NCBI GenBank assembly: GCA_023301725.1
Contig: JALZUD010000050.1
Location: 40,435-104,434, forward strand
Length of the DNA: 64,000 nucleotides
Origin: Granulosicoccus sp.
Lineage (GTDB): Bacteria; Pseudomonadota; Gammaproteobacteria; Granulosicoccales; Granulosicoccaceae
Reading direction: 5' to 3'
Shown here: piece by piece, positions 26,194 through 35,162 of the stretch
Layout of the letters: the number at the start of each line of letters is the position of its first letter
Position numbering within the stretch: the first letter of the stretch is position 1
Position numbers and translations under genes: made by a program
Notes under the pieces: model-generated
Told to the model about the DNA's origin: nothing
Seen by the model: the letters and a program-made list of their open reading frames with translations, nothing else
Database searches by the model: none

Positions 26194-27501
26194 TCACGGG
26201 GCGTTGCGCATAGTCTCAGGTAGCCATGTGGCTAATTCAGGTACAGCGATTAGTACAAAGATCATCAGTACCATAATGAAAAACATAGGAATAGCGGCTT
26301 TGGCGATATAGCCCATATCGTGATCAGTCATGCCTTGAAGCACAAAAAGATTAAATCCGATGGGCGGCGTAATCTGCGCCATCTCGACCGCAACCACCAC
26401 GAAAATTCCAAACCAGATTGGATCTATACCAGCCTGACGAATCATGGGCTCTACAACAGCCATGGTTAACACGACAGATGAAATACCATCTAAAAAACAA
26501 CCCAAAACAACGTAGAAAACTAGCAACGCCATCAGCAATTCAAACTGCGACAGGTTCAGGTCACCAATAAAATCTGCAAGAGCTCTGGGCAGGCCCGTGA
26601 ACCCCATAGACAGAGAAAGAAACGCAGCTCCCGCGAGAATCAATGCAATCATGGCTGACGTGCGTGTGGCACCCATCAAACTTGTCGTGAATGTTGTCCA
26701 GTTGAGCGACCCTTGAACTGCTGCCAATACCAAAGAACCAATAACACCAAAGGCTGCAGCTTCAGTTGCCGTGGCAACACCTGCGTACATGGATCCAATC
26801 ACTAGCAGTATTAATAAAATGACTGGAATGAGATAGCGGCTGTTACGCACTTTTTCCATGAACGTCATGACGGGCTCAGGTTCTGGGTCAAATGATTTAG
26901 ACACCTTTGACATGATGGCGATGTAGGCCATAAACATGAGCGCTAAAACAAGACCGGGTAATACGCCAGCCAGAAACAGTTTCCGGATACTCTCGTTGAT
27001 GGTGACACCATAAACAATGAGTGTGAGCGAGGGTGGAATCATCAACCCCAATGTTGCTGCACCCGCGAGCGTGCCGATAATCATTTTTTCGGGGTAGCGT
27101 CGCTTACGTAACTCCGGTATGGACATCTTGCCAACCGTGGTAAGCGTGGCAGCTGATGAACCTGACACAGCTGCAAATACAGCACACCCTACAACATTGG
27201 TGTGCACAAGCCCTCCAGGTAATCGCGCTAACCAGGGGGACAATCCGCGGAACATATCTTCGGATAGCCGAGTCCTGTATAAAACCTCCCCCATCCAGAT
27301 AAACAGGGGCAAAGCGGTTAGCGTCCACGAGGAAGATGCTGACCATATAGTGGTGATCATCACATCGCCAGGAGGGCGCGTGGTGAACAAAGTCATGCCC
27401 ACAAAGGCGACGCCTAATAAGGCAAGACCGACCCAAACACCTGAGCCTAGTAGTGCAAAAAGAACAAATAAGAAAATACCTATCGCAGCGAATTCTTGCA
27501 T
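26194..27501 (-). CDS. TRAP transporter large permease (DctM type)
   Basis: Large membrane subunit of a tripartite ATP-independent periplasmic transporter; it uses an ion gradient to import an organic acid delivered by the periplasmic binding protein. About twelve hydrophobic helices; family features include GMTLFTTRPPGDVM, FAAVSGSSAATLTTVGKMSIPELRKRRYP and LAGAATLGLMIPPSL. The frame opens at 27555 within the small-permease gene, but ATG 27501 (MQEFAAIGIFLFVLF) gives the usual N-terminus and 19 bases of spacing. The product is 435 residues. Third gene of the TRAP operon. Confidence 0.93.
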   Translation of the reverse strand: MQEFAAIGIFLFVLFALLGSGVWVGLALLGVAFVGMTLFTTRPPGDVMITTIWSASSSWTLTALPLFIWMGEVLYRTRLSEDMFRGLSPWLARLPGGLVHTNVVGCAVFAAVSGSSAATLTTVGKMSIPELRKRRYPEKMIIGTLAGAATLGLMIPPSLTLIVYGVTINESIRKLFLAGVLPGLVLALMFMAYIAIMSKVSKSFDPEPEPVMTFMEKVRNSRYLIPVILLILLVIGSMYAGVATATEAAAFGVIGSLVLAAVQGSLNWTTFTTSLMGATRTSAMIALILAGAAFLSLSMGFTGLPRALADFIGDLNLSQFELLMALLVFYVVLGCFLDGISSVVLTMAVVEPMIRQAGIDPIWFGIFVVVAVEMAQITPPIGFNLFVLQGMTDHDMGYIAKAAIPMFFIMVLMIFVLIAVPELATWLPETMRNAP

Positions 27502-27520
27502 CAGTGTTTCCGCAATTGGA

Positions 27521-28042
27521 TCAGTGGTTAGCGATAGTTTCAGACAACATGGCATGCTTTTTTAGCACAATGAGCCTGATTAAATTGTCACAGAAACAAA
27601 TGGCTAGCAAGATGGCGCCAATGCTCATTCCCATTTGAGGAATCCAGATAGGTGTTGCATCCTGCCCTTGGCTAATATCTTGAAACTTATGTGACCAGAA
27701 AGTCGCCTTTACGGCATACCAGGCCAGATAAACCGCAGCGGCGGCACCAATAGAAAAACACCATAACTCCATGGCATAACGGAACCTTCCAGCCACGTTC
27801 AAAAGCAAGCTAACGCGAATGTGCGCCCCACGATTCAAAGCATGGGCGAAGGCCAGAAAAGAGGCTGCCGCCATGCAGTAGCCCGCATAATCAGGTGCAC
27901 CACTAAAAACCTGTCCAGTCCAGCGGGCTAACATCTGCACCATAATAAGCACAAGAATAGCTATCAGAAACAGAGCTGCCAGAACACCTCCCGCCGTATA
28001 CAAATGATCAAGCGCGTGACAGAAACGACGGTAGGCTTTCAT
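27521..28042 (-). CDS. TRAP transporter small permease (DctQ type)
   Basis: Small membrane subunit of the TRAP carrier, 173 residues with four hydrophobic helices. The sequence GAPDYAGYCMAAASFLAFAHALNRGAHIRVS is the DctQ signature region, with the helix break and the conserved Arg. It lies 17 bases behind the binding-protein gene and just before the large permease, the standard P-Q-M order. Confidence 0.92.
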   Translation of the reverse strand: MKAYRRFCHALDHLYTAGGVLAALFLIAILVLIMVQMLARWTGQVFSGAPDYAGYCMAAASFLAFAHALNRGAHIRVSLLLNVAGRFRYAMELWCFSIGAAAAVYLAWYAVKATFWSHKFQDISQGQDATPIWIPQMGMSIGAILLAICFCDNLIRLIVLKKHAMLSETIANH

Positions 28043-28059
28043 AGGGAAATAGGCTCGTT

Positions 28060-29049
28060 TTACTTAGATGCGTTAAAAGCATCCATGATAGCTTTGCCGT
28101 CATCGCCGGCAGCTTCTATCCACTCTTTGGTCATAGTGTCGCCAATGGCCTTGAGCTCTGCAACCAGAGCATCTCCAGCGGGGCCAACCGTCATACCACC
28201 AGCAGCAAGACCTGCCATGGTAAAACCGGTGTATTCTTTCGCACGCCAGTTTCCAGCGTATTGTGCCAATTGCGCACAGGCTTGAATAACACCCTTGCTT
28301 GCATCGCTAGTACCTTCCCATACATCTTTGTTAACCATGACGTAGTTGTACGGAAGCCATGCATCTACCTCATAGAAGTGCGACAAGCTCTCCCACACTT
28401 TTCGATCGTAACCGGTGGCACCAGAGGAGACCATAGATTCAGCCACACCTGTTGCAAACGCTTGCGAGATTTCAGCAGCTTCGATGGTGACCGGCAACAT
28501 ACCTGTCAGCTCTGCCAATCGCGCTGTTGCGTTATTATAAGATCGAAACTTCAAGCCCTTCATGTCTTCTACCGAGTTCACTTCTTTGTTGAAATAAAGC
28601 CCCTGTGGTGGCCATGGCACGGCATACAACATAACCAGATTCTGCTCATCAAGCAGTTTTTCCATAGTTGGTCTGGCCGCATCAAACAGACGCGCACTAT
28701 CGTCGAATGAACTGGCAAGAAAAGGCACAGAGTCAAAGCCGAAAACTGCGTTCTCGTTTTGATGACCCGACATCAAGCGCTCACCAATCTGCGTCTGACC
28801 AGTCTGTATTGCACGTTTGATGTCAGCCCCTTTGAACAACGAGCCACTAGGGTGCGTGACAATTTCGATGTCGCCGCTTGTGCCGCTAGTGACACATTCA
28901 GCGAATTGCGCACCAGTTTCTGAATGGAAGTTTGTGGCTGAATAGGCCATGGGCATATCCCATTTTTCGGCGTAGGCACTGCCTGCTACACAAGCACCTG
29001 CCACGCTAAGGCTAACGATCAAGCCTGTTTTTAAAGCTGAATATCGCAT
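28060..29049 (-). CDS. TRAP transporter substrate-binding protein (DctP type)
   Basis: Periplasmic solute receptor of 329 residues, with a signal peptide ending at AYA (about residue 27). Mature sequence shows DctP features: NFHSETGAQFAE, the GxRIKRAIQTGQ-like segment, VDSVPF-type FDSVPFLASSF, and the region KGLKFRSYNNATARL, in which Arg normally clamps the substrate carboxylate. GAGGA precedes the start codon by about 10 bases. The neighbouring D-amino-acid dehydrogenase and racemase genes suggest an amino or hydroxy acid ligand; this is inference. Confidence 0.92.
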   Translation of the reverse strand: MRYSALKTGLIVSLSVAGACVAGSAYAEKWDMPMAYSATNFHSETGAQFAECVTSGTSGDIEIVTHPSGSLFKGADIKRAIQTGQTQIGERLMSGHQNENAVFGFDSVPFLASSFDDSARLFDAARPTMEKLLDEQNLVMLYAVPWPPQGLYFNKEVNSVEDMKGLKFRSYNNATARLAELTGMLPVTIEAAEISQAFATGVAESMVSSGATGYDRKVWESLSHFYEVDAWLPYNYVMVNKDVWEGTSDASKGVIQACAQLAQYAGNWRAKEYTGFTMAGLAAGGMTVGPAGDALVAELKAIGDTMTKEWIEAAGDDGKAIMDAFNASK

Positions 29050-29165
29050 GCGGTATTTATCCTCTGGTTTATATTTTTTTAACGATCCGAATCACTCTCG
29101 TTCGGCGTCCGTTCACTATCGTACTCGTCAAATACACTCGAGCACAAGAGTAGTGCCCACAAAGC

Positions 29166-30410
29166 TTAACTAAAGCGCTCTGGACGGAAGGCATCCAGAT
29201 CATCCGCTGTACGCTCACCGCAGATCAATTCTGCCACTAGACGGCCGGTCTTAGGCCCCCCTGTGAGACCAATGTGATGGTGCCCAAACGCGGTATAAAC
29301 GCCGGTTTTGCCTATCTCACCTATAAGCGGCAGGCTATCGCTGGGCGCTGGGCGGTGGCCAAGCCACTCCACAGTGTCGGAATATTCTACATCCGGGAAT
29401 GTGGCCTTCATCTGACGCATCAACAGCTCTATGGGTGCCCGCGATGGTCCCGCATCAAGACCGCCCAACTCAACGATGCCTGCGCAACGCAAACCATCGT
29501 GCATGGGTGTTGCCACAAATTTACCCGACGTTATCATCGTAGGCACGCTGACCGTCTTTGTCGGGTTCTTGAATATCACGTGATATCCACGTTCTGATTC
29601 CAATGGAATCTTCAAGCCGAAAAGTGCCGTCAGCTTCTTTGACCAGACACCCGTTGCAATGACTACATGATCACACTCAACAGACCCCTGCTCCGTTTGT
29701 ACCGCGCTGACTCGACCATCAGTTATCGTAATATCGTCAACGCTTGATTGAACAATAGTGCCGCCAAGTGATTCAAACACCTTCGCAAGCGATTTAACAT
29801 ATTGCCCGGGACTTGTTATAAAACCGTGATTGTTCACCACAGCAAGTACATTAATATTGTCCCCCAGTGCTGGCTCTCTATCGCGTACCTCTTGCCCTTG
29901 CAAGAGCTGGGGCACAAACCCGTGGCGTTCTCTTAAAGACCACACATAGCTATCGGCTTTAAAATCCTCCATCGTTGGATACGCAAACTGATACTCCGAC
30001 GGGTGCAACCACTGATCGGCTTCTGTGTTGCCTGCAAGATCCTGATGCTGCTCAACCGTATCCCCAGTGATGAACGTCAGGTGCTTGGCAATACGCTGAG
30101 TATCACTATCGTTCGCATAGCTTAAGTATTTCCTCAGCCATGGCGCGATGCGAGGAAAGTACGACCAACGCATGAACAAGGGGAATTCACGATCCATCAG
30201 CATTGCCGGTGCTTTGCGCAAAAGTCCTGGGCCTGTCACTGGGACCATGGCGCACGCTGCAAGCACACCTGCATTGCCGTGAGAGGTACCCTCGCCCGGT
30301 GGCAAACGATCAACCAAGGTGACACTCGCGCCTGCACGAGCCAACCAAATGCCGGTGGCAACACCGACGATACCTGCACCTACAACGACACAATTGGGTG
30401 GTTTTTTCAC
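29166..30410 (-). CDS. FAD-dependent D-amino-acid dehydrogenase (DadA-like)
   Basis: Flavoprotein of 414 residues in the DAAO/DadA superfamily, oxidising a D-amino acid (or an imino acid such as a hydroxyproline isomer) and passing electrons to the respiratory chain. The FAD motif VVVGAGIVGVATGIWLARAG is at 7-26; GEGTSHGNAGV (39-49) and the C-terminal GHHHIGLTGGPKTGRLVAEL complete the fold. The start is GTG at 30410, supported by AAGG six bases upstream. It precedes the TRAP genes and diverges from the racemase gene. Confidence 0.9.
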   Translation of the reverse strand: MKKPPNCVVVGAGIVGVATGIWLARAGASVTLVDRLPPGEGTSHGNAGVLAACAMVPVTGPGLLRKAPAMLMDREFPLFMRWSYFPRIAPWLRKYLSYANDSDTQRIAKHLTFITGDTVEQHQDLAGNTEADQWLHPSEYQFAYPTMEDFKADSYVWSLRERHGFVPQLLQGQEVRDREPALGDNINVLAVVNNHGFITSPGQYVKSLAKVFESLGGTIVQSSVDDITITDGRVSAVQTEQGSVECDHVVIATGVWSKKLTALFGLKIPLESERGYHVIFKNPTKTVSVPTMITSGKFVATPMHDGLRCAGIVELGGLDAGPSRAPIELLMRQMKATFPDVEYSDTVEWLGHRPAPSDSLPLIGEIGKTGVYTAFGHHHIGLTGGPKTGRLVAELICGERTADDLDAFRPERFS

Positions 30411-30523
30411 CGGTTACCTTTTAACGAATGGCTAATGCGTCAGAAAGTACACGCAAAACCCCGCACTTTCAACTCCATCAAGTACTTGTACCCGCTCGGA
30501 CCAGCACTGCTACACTGTCAGGC

Positions 30524-31213
30524 ATGCAACCATCAGGCACCGTAGGTGTCATCATGCTCGATACTCGATTCCCACGTTTTGTTGGTGATATCGGCTCGCA
30601 AGACACTTGGCCGTTTAGTGTTTTGTTTGAGGTAGTGAAAGGTGCGCGTGCCAGTGATGTGGTCAATTCCACCGGCGAACAAAAATTACAGCCCTTCATC
30701 GATGCAGCCATCAAACTGCAGAACCAAGGGGTTAGCGGAATAACCACCAGCTGTGGTTTTCTCTCGGTAGTGCAGGCCGACATTGCCGAGCACTTACATA
30801 TCCCGTTTATCGCCTCGTCTTTGGTTCAAGTGCCTTGGGTACAAGCCACCCTGCCGCCGGGAAAGCGCGTTGGTATTCTTACTATCGATTCCAATGCCCT
30901 AACAGCGCTGCACTTGCAAGGCGCAGGAATCGATACAGACATACCCGTGGCAGGCACACAAAACGGACTTGAGTTTACTCAAGCTATTCTCAACGACAAC
31001 GTAGTTATGAGTAAAAACCGATGTGAGTACGATAATGTAGAGGCAGCACTACATTTTGTGTCAACACATCCTGAGCTGGGTGCCATTGTTCTTGAATGTA
31101 CCAACATGGCGCCTTATGCCAGTGCTATTCAACGTGCCACCGGACTACCTGTGTTCTCTATTTACACACTTATTTGCTGGTTGCAGTCGGGATTGTTGCC
31201 TCGACAGTTTTAA
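30524..31213 (+). CDS. Aspartate/glutamate racemase family protein
   Basis: Cofactor-independent racemase fold of about 229 residues with two catalytic cysteines: TTSCGFL in the N-half and LECTNM in the C-half, arranged as in Asp/Glu and hydantoin racemases. Substrate unknown. The frame opens at ATG 30428, but homologous sequence starts near VGVIMLDTRFP, so ATG 30524 is preferred; no strong Shine-Dalgarno is found at either position. Transcribed away from the dehydrogenase gene, so both would respond to a shared control region. Confidence 0.83.
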   Translation: MQPSGTVGVIMLDTRFPRFVGDIGSQDTWPFSVLFEVVKGARASDVVNSTGEQKLQPFIDAAIKLQNQGVSGITTSCGFLSVVQADIAEHLHIPFIASSLVQVPWVQATLPPGKRVGILTIDSNALTALHLQGAGIDTDIPVAGTQNGLEFTQAILNDNVVMSKNRCEYDNVEAALHFVSTHPELGAIVLECTNMAPYASAIQRATGLPVFSIYTLICWLQSGLLPRQF

Positions 31214-31227
31214 CTCAAATAGCCGAG

Positions 31228-31242
31228 GTCAGTTCAACTGAC
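31228..31242 (+). terminator. Weak hairpin between convergent genes
   Basis: GTCAGTT-C-AACTGAC inverted repeat just behind the racemase stop, overlapping the end of the reductase gene. It is short and has no long T-run, so termination is only possible. Confidence 0.25.
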
Positions 31243-32265
31243 TTTAACCACCACTTTGCCAAAGCTTTTTCCTACCAGCAAATCATTCAGTGCTTGCGGC
31301 GCGTTTTCAAGTCCATCAACCACTTGCTCTGTGTACTGCACATCTCCTTGAGCCAACCAAGCAGACATATCTGAGGCAAATGTTTTGTACAACGACTTGG
31401 GGAAGCTATCAAAGATGATAAAGCCTTGCACTTTAACCTTCATACGCAGAATGGTACCCATGATGACAGGAGCGTGATCAGGGCCGTCGGGTAAGTTTTT
31501 AAGGTTGTACCAGCTAACAACTCCACACACAGGCACACGGGCAAATTCGTTAAGCAGGGGCAGTACGCCGAACAGCACTTTGCCACCTACGTTTTCAAAG
31601 TACACATCAATTCCCTGTGGGCAGGCCGCGTTAAGTTCTTCTGCAAAGTTATCTGACTTGTGGTCGATGCAGGCATCGAAGCCGAGAGTGTCTACAACGT
31701 GCTTACACTTCTCTGGACCACCTGCTACACCGACAACGCGACACCCTTTGATTTTGGCTATTTGCCCCACAGTGGCCCCTACTGGCCCTGATGCTGCGGC
31801 AACCACTACCGTCTCACCCGCTTTGGGTTCACCAATATTCAGCAGTCCTGCATAGGCGGTGTACCCCGGCATTCCCAATATGCCTAAGGACCAGGAAGGG
31901 TTCTCTGGATTTTTGCCAAGATTGAGCACATCCACGCCATCGCTGACAGCGTAATCCTGCCAACCGCTACCGTTGAGCACAAAATCACCCACCTCAAAAC
32001 CTGCTACGTTGGAATCGATAACTTCTGCAACAACCTGGGCTGTCATAACTTCATCGATCTTCACAGGTTCAGCATACGACTTCGCATCGTTCATACGACC
32101 GCGCATATAGGGATCGAGCGAAAGATAGCGTGTGCGTACCAGCATTTGGCCTTGTGCAGGCGTTGGGATATCTGTTGTCTCTAATCGTAAAGTGTTGGCG
32201 TCTGGCAAGCCACTAGGTCTTTGGGCAAGAACGATACGACGATTAGTGGTCGATGTTTGTGTCAT
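31234..32265 (-). CDS. NADP-dependent oxidoreductase, MDR family (CurA/PTGR type)
   Basis: Zinc-free medium-chain reductase of 343 residues. Features: YLSLDPYMRGRM (48-59), GMPGYTAYAGLL, the nucleotide loop AAASGPVGATVGQIAKIKGCRVVGVAGG, and FENVGG, as in CurA (YncB) and leukotriene B4/prostaglandin reductases. Predicted reaction: NADPH-dependent reduction of the double bond of alpha,beta-unsaturated ketones or aldehydes. AAGGAA stands at good distance before ATG 32265. Convergent with the racemase gene. Confidence 0.9.
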   Translation of the reverse strand: MTQTSTTNRRIVLAQRPSGLPDANTLRLETTDIPTPAQGQMLVRTRYLSLDPYMRGRMNDAKSYAEPVKIDEVMTAQVVAEVIDSNVAGFEVGDFVLNGSGWQDYAVSDGVDVLNLGKNPENPSWSLGILGMPGYTAYAGLLNIGEPKAGETVVVAAASGPVGATVGQIAKIKGCRVVGVAGGPEKCKHVVDTLGFDACIDHKSDNFAEELNAACPQGIDVYFENVGGKVLFGVLPLLNEFARVPVCGVVSWYNLKNLPDGPDHAPVIMGTILRMKVKVQGFIIFDSFPKSLYKTFASDMSAWLAQGDVQYTEQVVDGLENAPQALNDLLVGKSFGKVVVKVS

Positions 32266-32368
32266 GGGATTCCTTGTTTATGTAGGGGCGCAGGTTTGAC
32301 TCTATAACTACAGACGTTCACACTCTGTAGATTAACCCGTCCAAGACTAACCCATTTAGGTAAACGCA

Positions 32369-32713
32369 TTGTCAACAGAGATAACCCTATTCCATATTGC
32401 ATCAGATGCCGACGTTAGCGCATATACCTCTGCCGGAATATACCGATGTGCATCACTGGAATCCGAAGGCTTCATACACTGCTGCAACAAAATTCAGCTG
32501 ATAGGAGTCACTGGTCGATACTACGAATCTGTCGATGATGTACAGCTACTCTTGTTGGACGCCGACAAACTTGAATCACCGCTGGTTCTTGAAAACACCG
32601 TGGGCGGCACAGAGCTATTTCCTCACGTCTACGGGCCAATAAATGGTGCGGCGATTGTAGATATAGTGCCTTATGGAATCCACTCAAGCGAAAGGCTTGG
32701 TCTGTTTTTATAA
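32369..32713 (+). CDS. DUF952 domain-containing protein
   Basis: Protein of 114 residues with the DUF952 pattern: a start strand LFHIAS, GFIHCCNKIQL (His/Cys motif) and the C-terminal FPHVYGPINGAAIVDI. Family function is not known; some members are linked to glutathione S-transferase-like contexts. The start is TTG at 32369: a stop lies 10 bases upstream in frame, and AGG precedes it by about nine bases. Confidence 0.8.
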   Translation: MSTEITLFHIASDADVSAYTSAGIYRCASLESEGFIHCCNKIQLIGVTGRYYESVDDVQLLLLDADKLESPLVLENTVGGTELFPHVYGPINGAAIVDIVPYGIHSSERLGLFL

Positions 32714-32736
32714 GATTCTACCGCCCTTTAATGGCA

Positions 32737-32771
32737 ACAGGCCTGTACGGATATAACCGCTACAAGCCTGT
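32737..32771. terminator. Long hairpin between convergent genes
   Basis: A 35-base sequence folds into a stem of about 13 pairs: ACAGGC with GCCTGT, TGTA with TACA and CGG with CCG, with one mismatch, one bulge and an ATATAA loop. It lies between the ends of the DUF952 gene (plus) and the acyl-CoA dehydrogenase gene (minus), so it may act for both strands. No U-tract follows. Confidence 0.45.
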
Positions 32772-32798
32772 GGTCACTACCAGACACTAACGCATTGA

Positions 32799-34583
32799 CT
32801 ACAGCTGCGCAGCATCTAGCGCTATGGTGCTTTCCGCACCTTCTGTAATGATAACCTCTGCGGATTCAACTAAAGGCAACATACGCTCCGCATAGTAGCG
32901 CGCCAACATAATTTTAGCGTCCAGATAAGCATCGTCTGAGCCTTCTTCTTGCTTCAACTTCAATGCTGCCAATGCAGATCTAGCCATCATCCAACCACCT
33001 GCTAACCTGCCCTGCATCATAAGAAATTCTACTGATGTTGCCGAAGGCAAGGTCGCATCGTTTTGGCCTAACAACCACTGAGTCGCGCTATCAGCAGATG
33101 CAATAGCAGGCTCTAGGCGCTTTGAAATTGCCTTGAAATCCAGATGATCAGATTGCTTCAGTTCATTGAGAACACTACGCATATCGTCAAGCAATTCACC
33201 CATGCCTTTACCACCATCACGAGCCGTTTTACGTCCGATTAAATCGTTGGCTTGAATAGCTGTGGTGCCTTCATAGATGGGCGTGATACGAGCGTCCCGC
33301 AAAAATTGCGCAGCACCCGTCTCCTCTATAAAGCCCATGCCGCCATGCACTTGCACGCCCAAAGAACAAAGCTCTACACCCATCTCGGTTGACCATCCCT
33401 TGACCAATGGGGTTAAGAGCTCACCACGACGCCGCATTTTTTCACGCACCTGTTCGTCTTGATGACGCTTGGCTTGATCGAAGGCCGCTGCACATTCAAG
33501 CCCTAAACCTCGCATAGCTTCAATAGAAGAGCGCATGGTCATTAAAATACGTCGCACATCAGGGTGATTAATGATGCCTTGATCGTCAGGAGACGTGCCA
33601 AGCAATGTCTTACCTTGCTTGCGATCACGAGCGTAAGCTACCGCTTTTTGATAAGCGCGTTCTGCAATGCCGTACCCTTCGACACCCACTGCATGCCTTG
33701 CTTGATTCATCATTGTGAACATGTAGGCAAGGCCATGATTAGCTTCACCCAACAGATAACCAATAGCACCTTCGTTATCACCATACGACATCACGCACGT
33801 GGGACTAGCATGAATGCCTAGCTTGTGTTCTATGGATACGCAGGTAAGATCATTGCGCTCACCTAGAGTACCGTCATCGTTGATCAGAAACTTGGGAACA
33901 ATAAACAGTGATATGCCCTTAACACCTGCGGGGGCATCGGGGAGTCGTGCAAGCACCATATGTATGATGTTTTCAGTTAGATCGTGCTCACCGTAAGTGA
34001 TGTATATTTTTTGGCCTTTGATCAGATAATGATCTCCACTGGGCTCAGCCTTGGTGCGCACCGCTGCTAAATCTGATCCAGCCTGTGGCTCGGTCAGGTT
34101 CATGGTGCCTGTCCAGCTACCCTCCACCATTTTGGGCAGAAAAAACTGTTTTTGTTCTTCAGAGGAATGATGTTCTATGGCATCCACCGCCCCTTGCGTT
34201 AACAAAGGACATAGACCGAAAGCCATATTGGCGCTGTGCCACATTTCCTGCACTGCGGCCGCCACAGTTAATGGCAAGCCTTGCCCACCGAAGTCGGTTG
34301 GGAATGACAAACTGCCCCAACCACTTTCGACAAACTGCGAGTAGGCCTCTTTCCAACCATCCGGGGTGGTAACTTCACCTTCGGACCACTTGCTACCCTG
34401 TTGATCGCCAGACCAGTTCAACGGTGCCAGTACGTCCTCGGTAAAACGGGCAGACTCGTCAAGAATGGCTTCTACAAGATCAGGTGATGCATCTTCATAG
34501 CCTTCGAGCTTCGCCAAGTCGGCTAGGCCGATGACGTTATTGAGAACGAACGCAATATCCTTAACAGGCGCGGTGTAGCTCAT
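32799..34583 (-). CDS. Acyl-CoA dehydrogenase with C-terminal extension domain
   Basis: FAD enzyme of 594 residues, which fits the long acyl-CoA dehydrogenase subfamily (N-terminal extension plus DUF-type C-terminal domain, including DmdC-like enzymes). Features: FPTDFGGQGLP (about 95-105), MNLTEPQAGSDLAAVRT, KIYITYGEHD, GIHASPTCVMSYGD, and QVHGGMGFIEETGAAQ with the catalytic-region Glu near 440. It introduces the 2,3-double bond in acyl-CoA and passes electrons to ETF. The ATG overlaps the stop of the coiled-coil gene by four bases (ATGA). EtfA and EtfB lie upstream in the same direction. Chain length or thio-substrate preference is not readable. Confidence 0.93.
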   Translation of the reverse strand: MSYTAPVKDIAFVLNNVIGLADLAKLEGYEDASPDLVEAILDESARFTEDVLAPLNWSGDQQGSKWSEGEVTTPDGWKEAYSQFVESGWGSLSFPTDFGGQGLPLTVAAAVQEMWHSANMAFGLCPLLTQGAVDAIEHHSSEEQKQFFLPKMVEGSWTGTMNLTEPQAGSDLAAVRTKAEPSGDHYLIKGQKIYITYGEHDLTENIIHMVLARLPDAPAGVKGISLFIVPKFLINDDGTLGERNDLTCVSIEHKLGIHASPTCVMSYGDNEGAIGYLLGEANHGLAYMFTMMNQARHAVGVEGYGIAERAYQKAVAYARDRKQGKTLLGTSPDDQGIINHPDVRRILMTMRSSIEAMRGLGLECAAAFDQAKRHQDEQVREKMRRRGELLTPLVKGWSTEMGVELCSLGVQVHGGMGFIEETGAAQFLRDARITPIYEGTTAIQANDLIGRKTARDGGKGMGELLDDMRSVLNELKQSDHLDFKAISKRLEPAIASADSATQWLLGQNDATLPSATSVEFLMMQGRLAGGWMMARSALAALKLKQEEGSDDAYLDAKIMLARYYAERMLPLVESAEVIITEGAESTIALDAAQL

Positions 34584-35107
34584 GACTGCTTATCCTTATC
34601 TTTTGTGCTGCTAGTAGCCTGGCTGAAGATGTCATTGAATTGGGCGAACATCGCTTGCAGATCGCCCACTGCATTTTCCGCGACGCTCTGCAAACTCTCT
34701 GCTGATTCTTGAAATTCCTCAGCCATTTTTTTACCTTTGGTCTCCCAGAAGTCGCGGGCTTCCATCATGGCAAGCTTCTGCTTTAGCTGAGCCTCGTCAA
34801 GCAACTTCTTAGACTCCTCAGCAGTTCTGGCCATATAGTCGTCTACAACGACTTTCGATGCTTCCAGCTTTTCTTGGGCCTCCATGACACCCAGATGCGC
34901 TTGCAACTGAGCCTCATCAGCTTTCTCACCAGCCTGCGACATGGCCTTGTTCAACAACTCATTTATCTGGCTCAATGTGCGCTTTGCTGTTGCCTTGATT
35001 TCGTGGGTATCGTCGGGTAGATCCTCAATGAAGTCATCTACCTTGGCTTGAATAGACTCCAGCTCTTTCAACGATTTATCAATCGCGTCTTTAATGCTGT
35101 TACTCAT
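34580..35107 (-). CDS. All-helical coiled-coil protein, unknown function
   Basis: Not recognised. The 175 residues are predicted to be almost all amphipathic helix, rich in Glu, Lys, Ala, Gln and Met, with no Cys, no signal peptide and no membrane helix. A repeated pattern is visible: EAQLQAHLGVMEAQEKLE and EAQLKQKLAMMEARDFWE are related segments about 40 residues apart. It lies between etfA and the acyl-CoA dehydrogenase gene, overlapping the latter by four bases, so the two are probably made in a fixed ratio. Phasin-like or scaffold proteins look similar, but no polyhydroxyalkanoate gene is nearby. Confidence 0.72.
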   Translation of the reverse strand: MSNSIKDAIDKSLKELESIQAKVDDFIEDLPDDTHEIKATAKRTLSQINELLNKAMSQAGEKADEAQLQAHLGVMEAQEKLEASKVVVDDYMARTAEESKKLLDEAQLKQKLAMMEARDFWETKGKKMAEEFQESAESLQSVAENAVGDLQAMFAQFNDIFSQATSSTKDKDKQS

Positions 35108-35162
35108 GGCAATCTCCAGTTAGCGAAATCCTCTTACAACAAATACTGCCTAGCGCACACAT

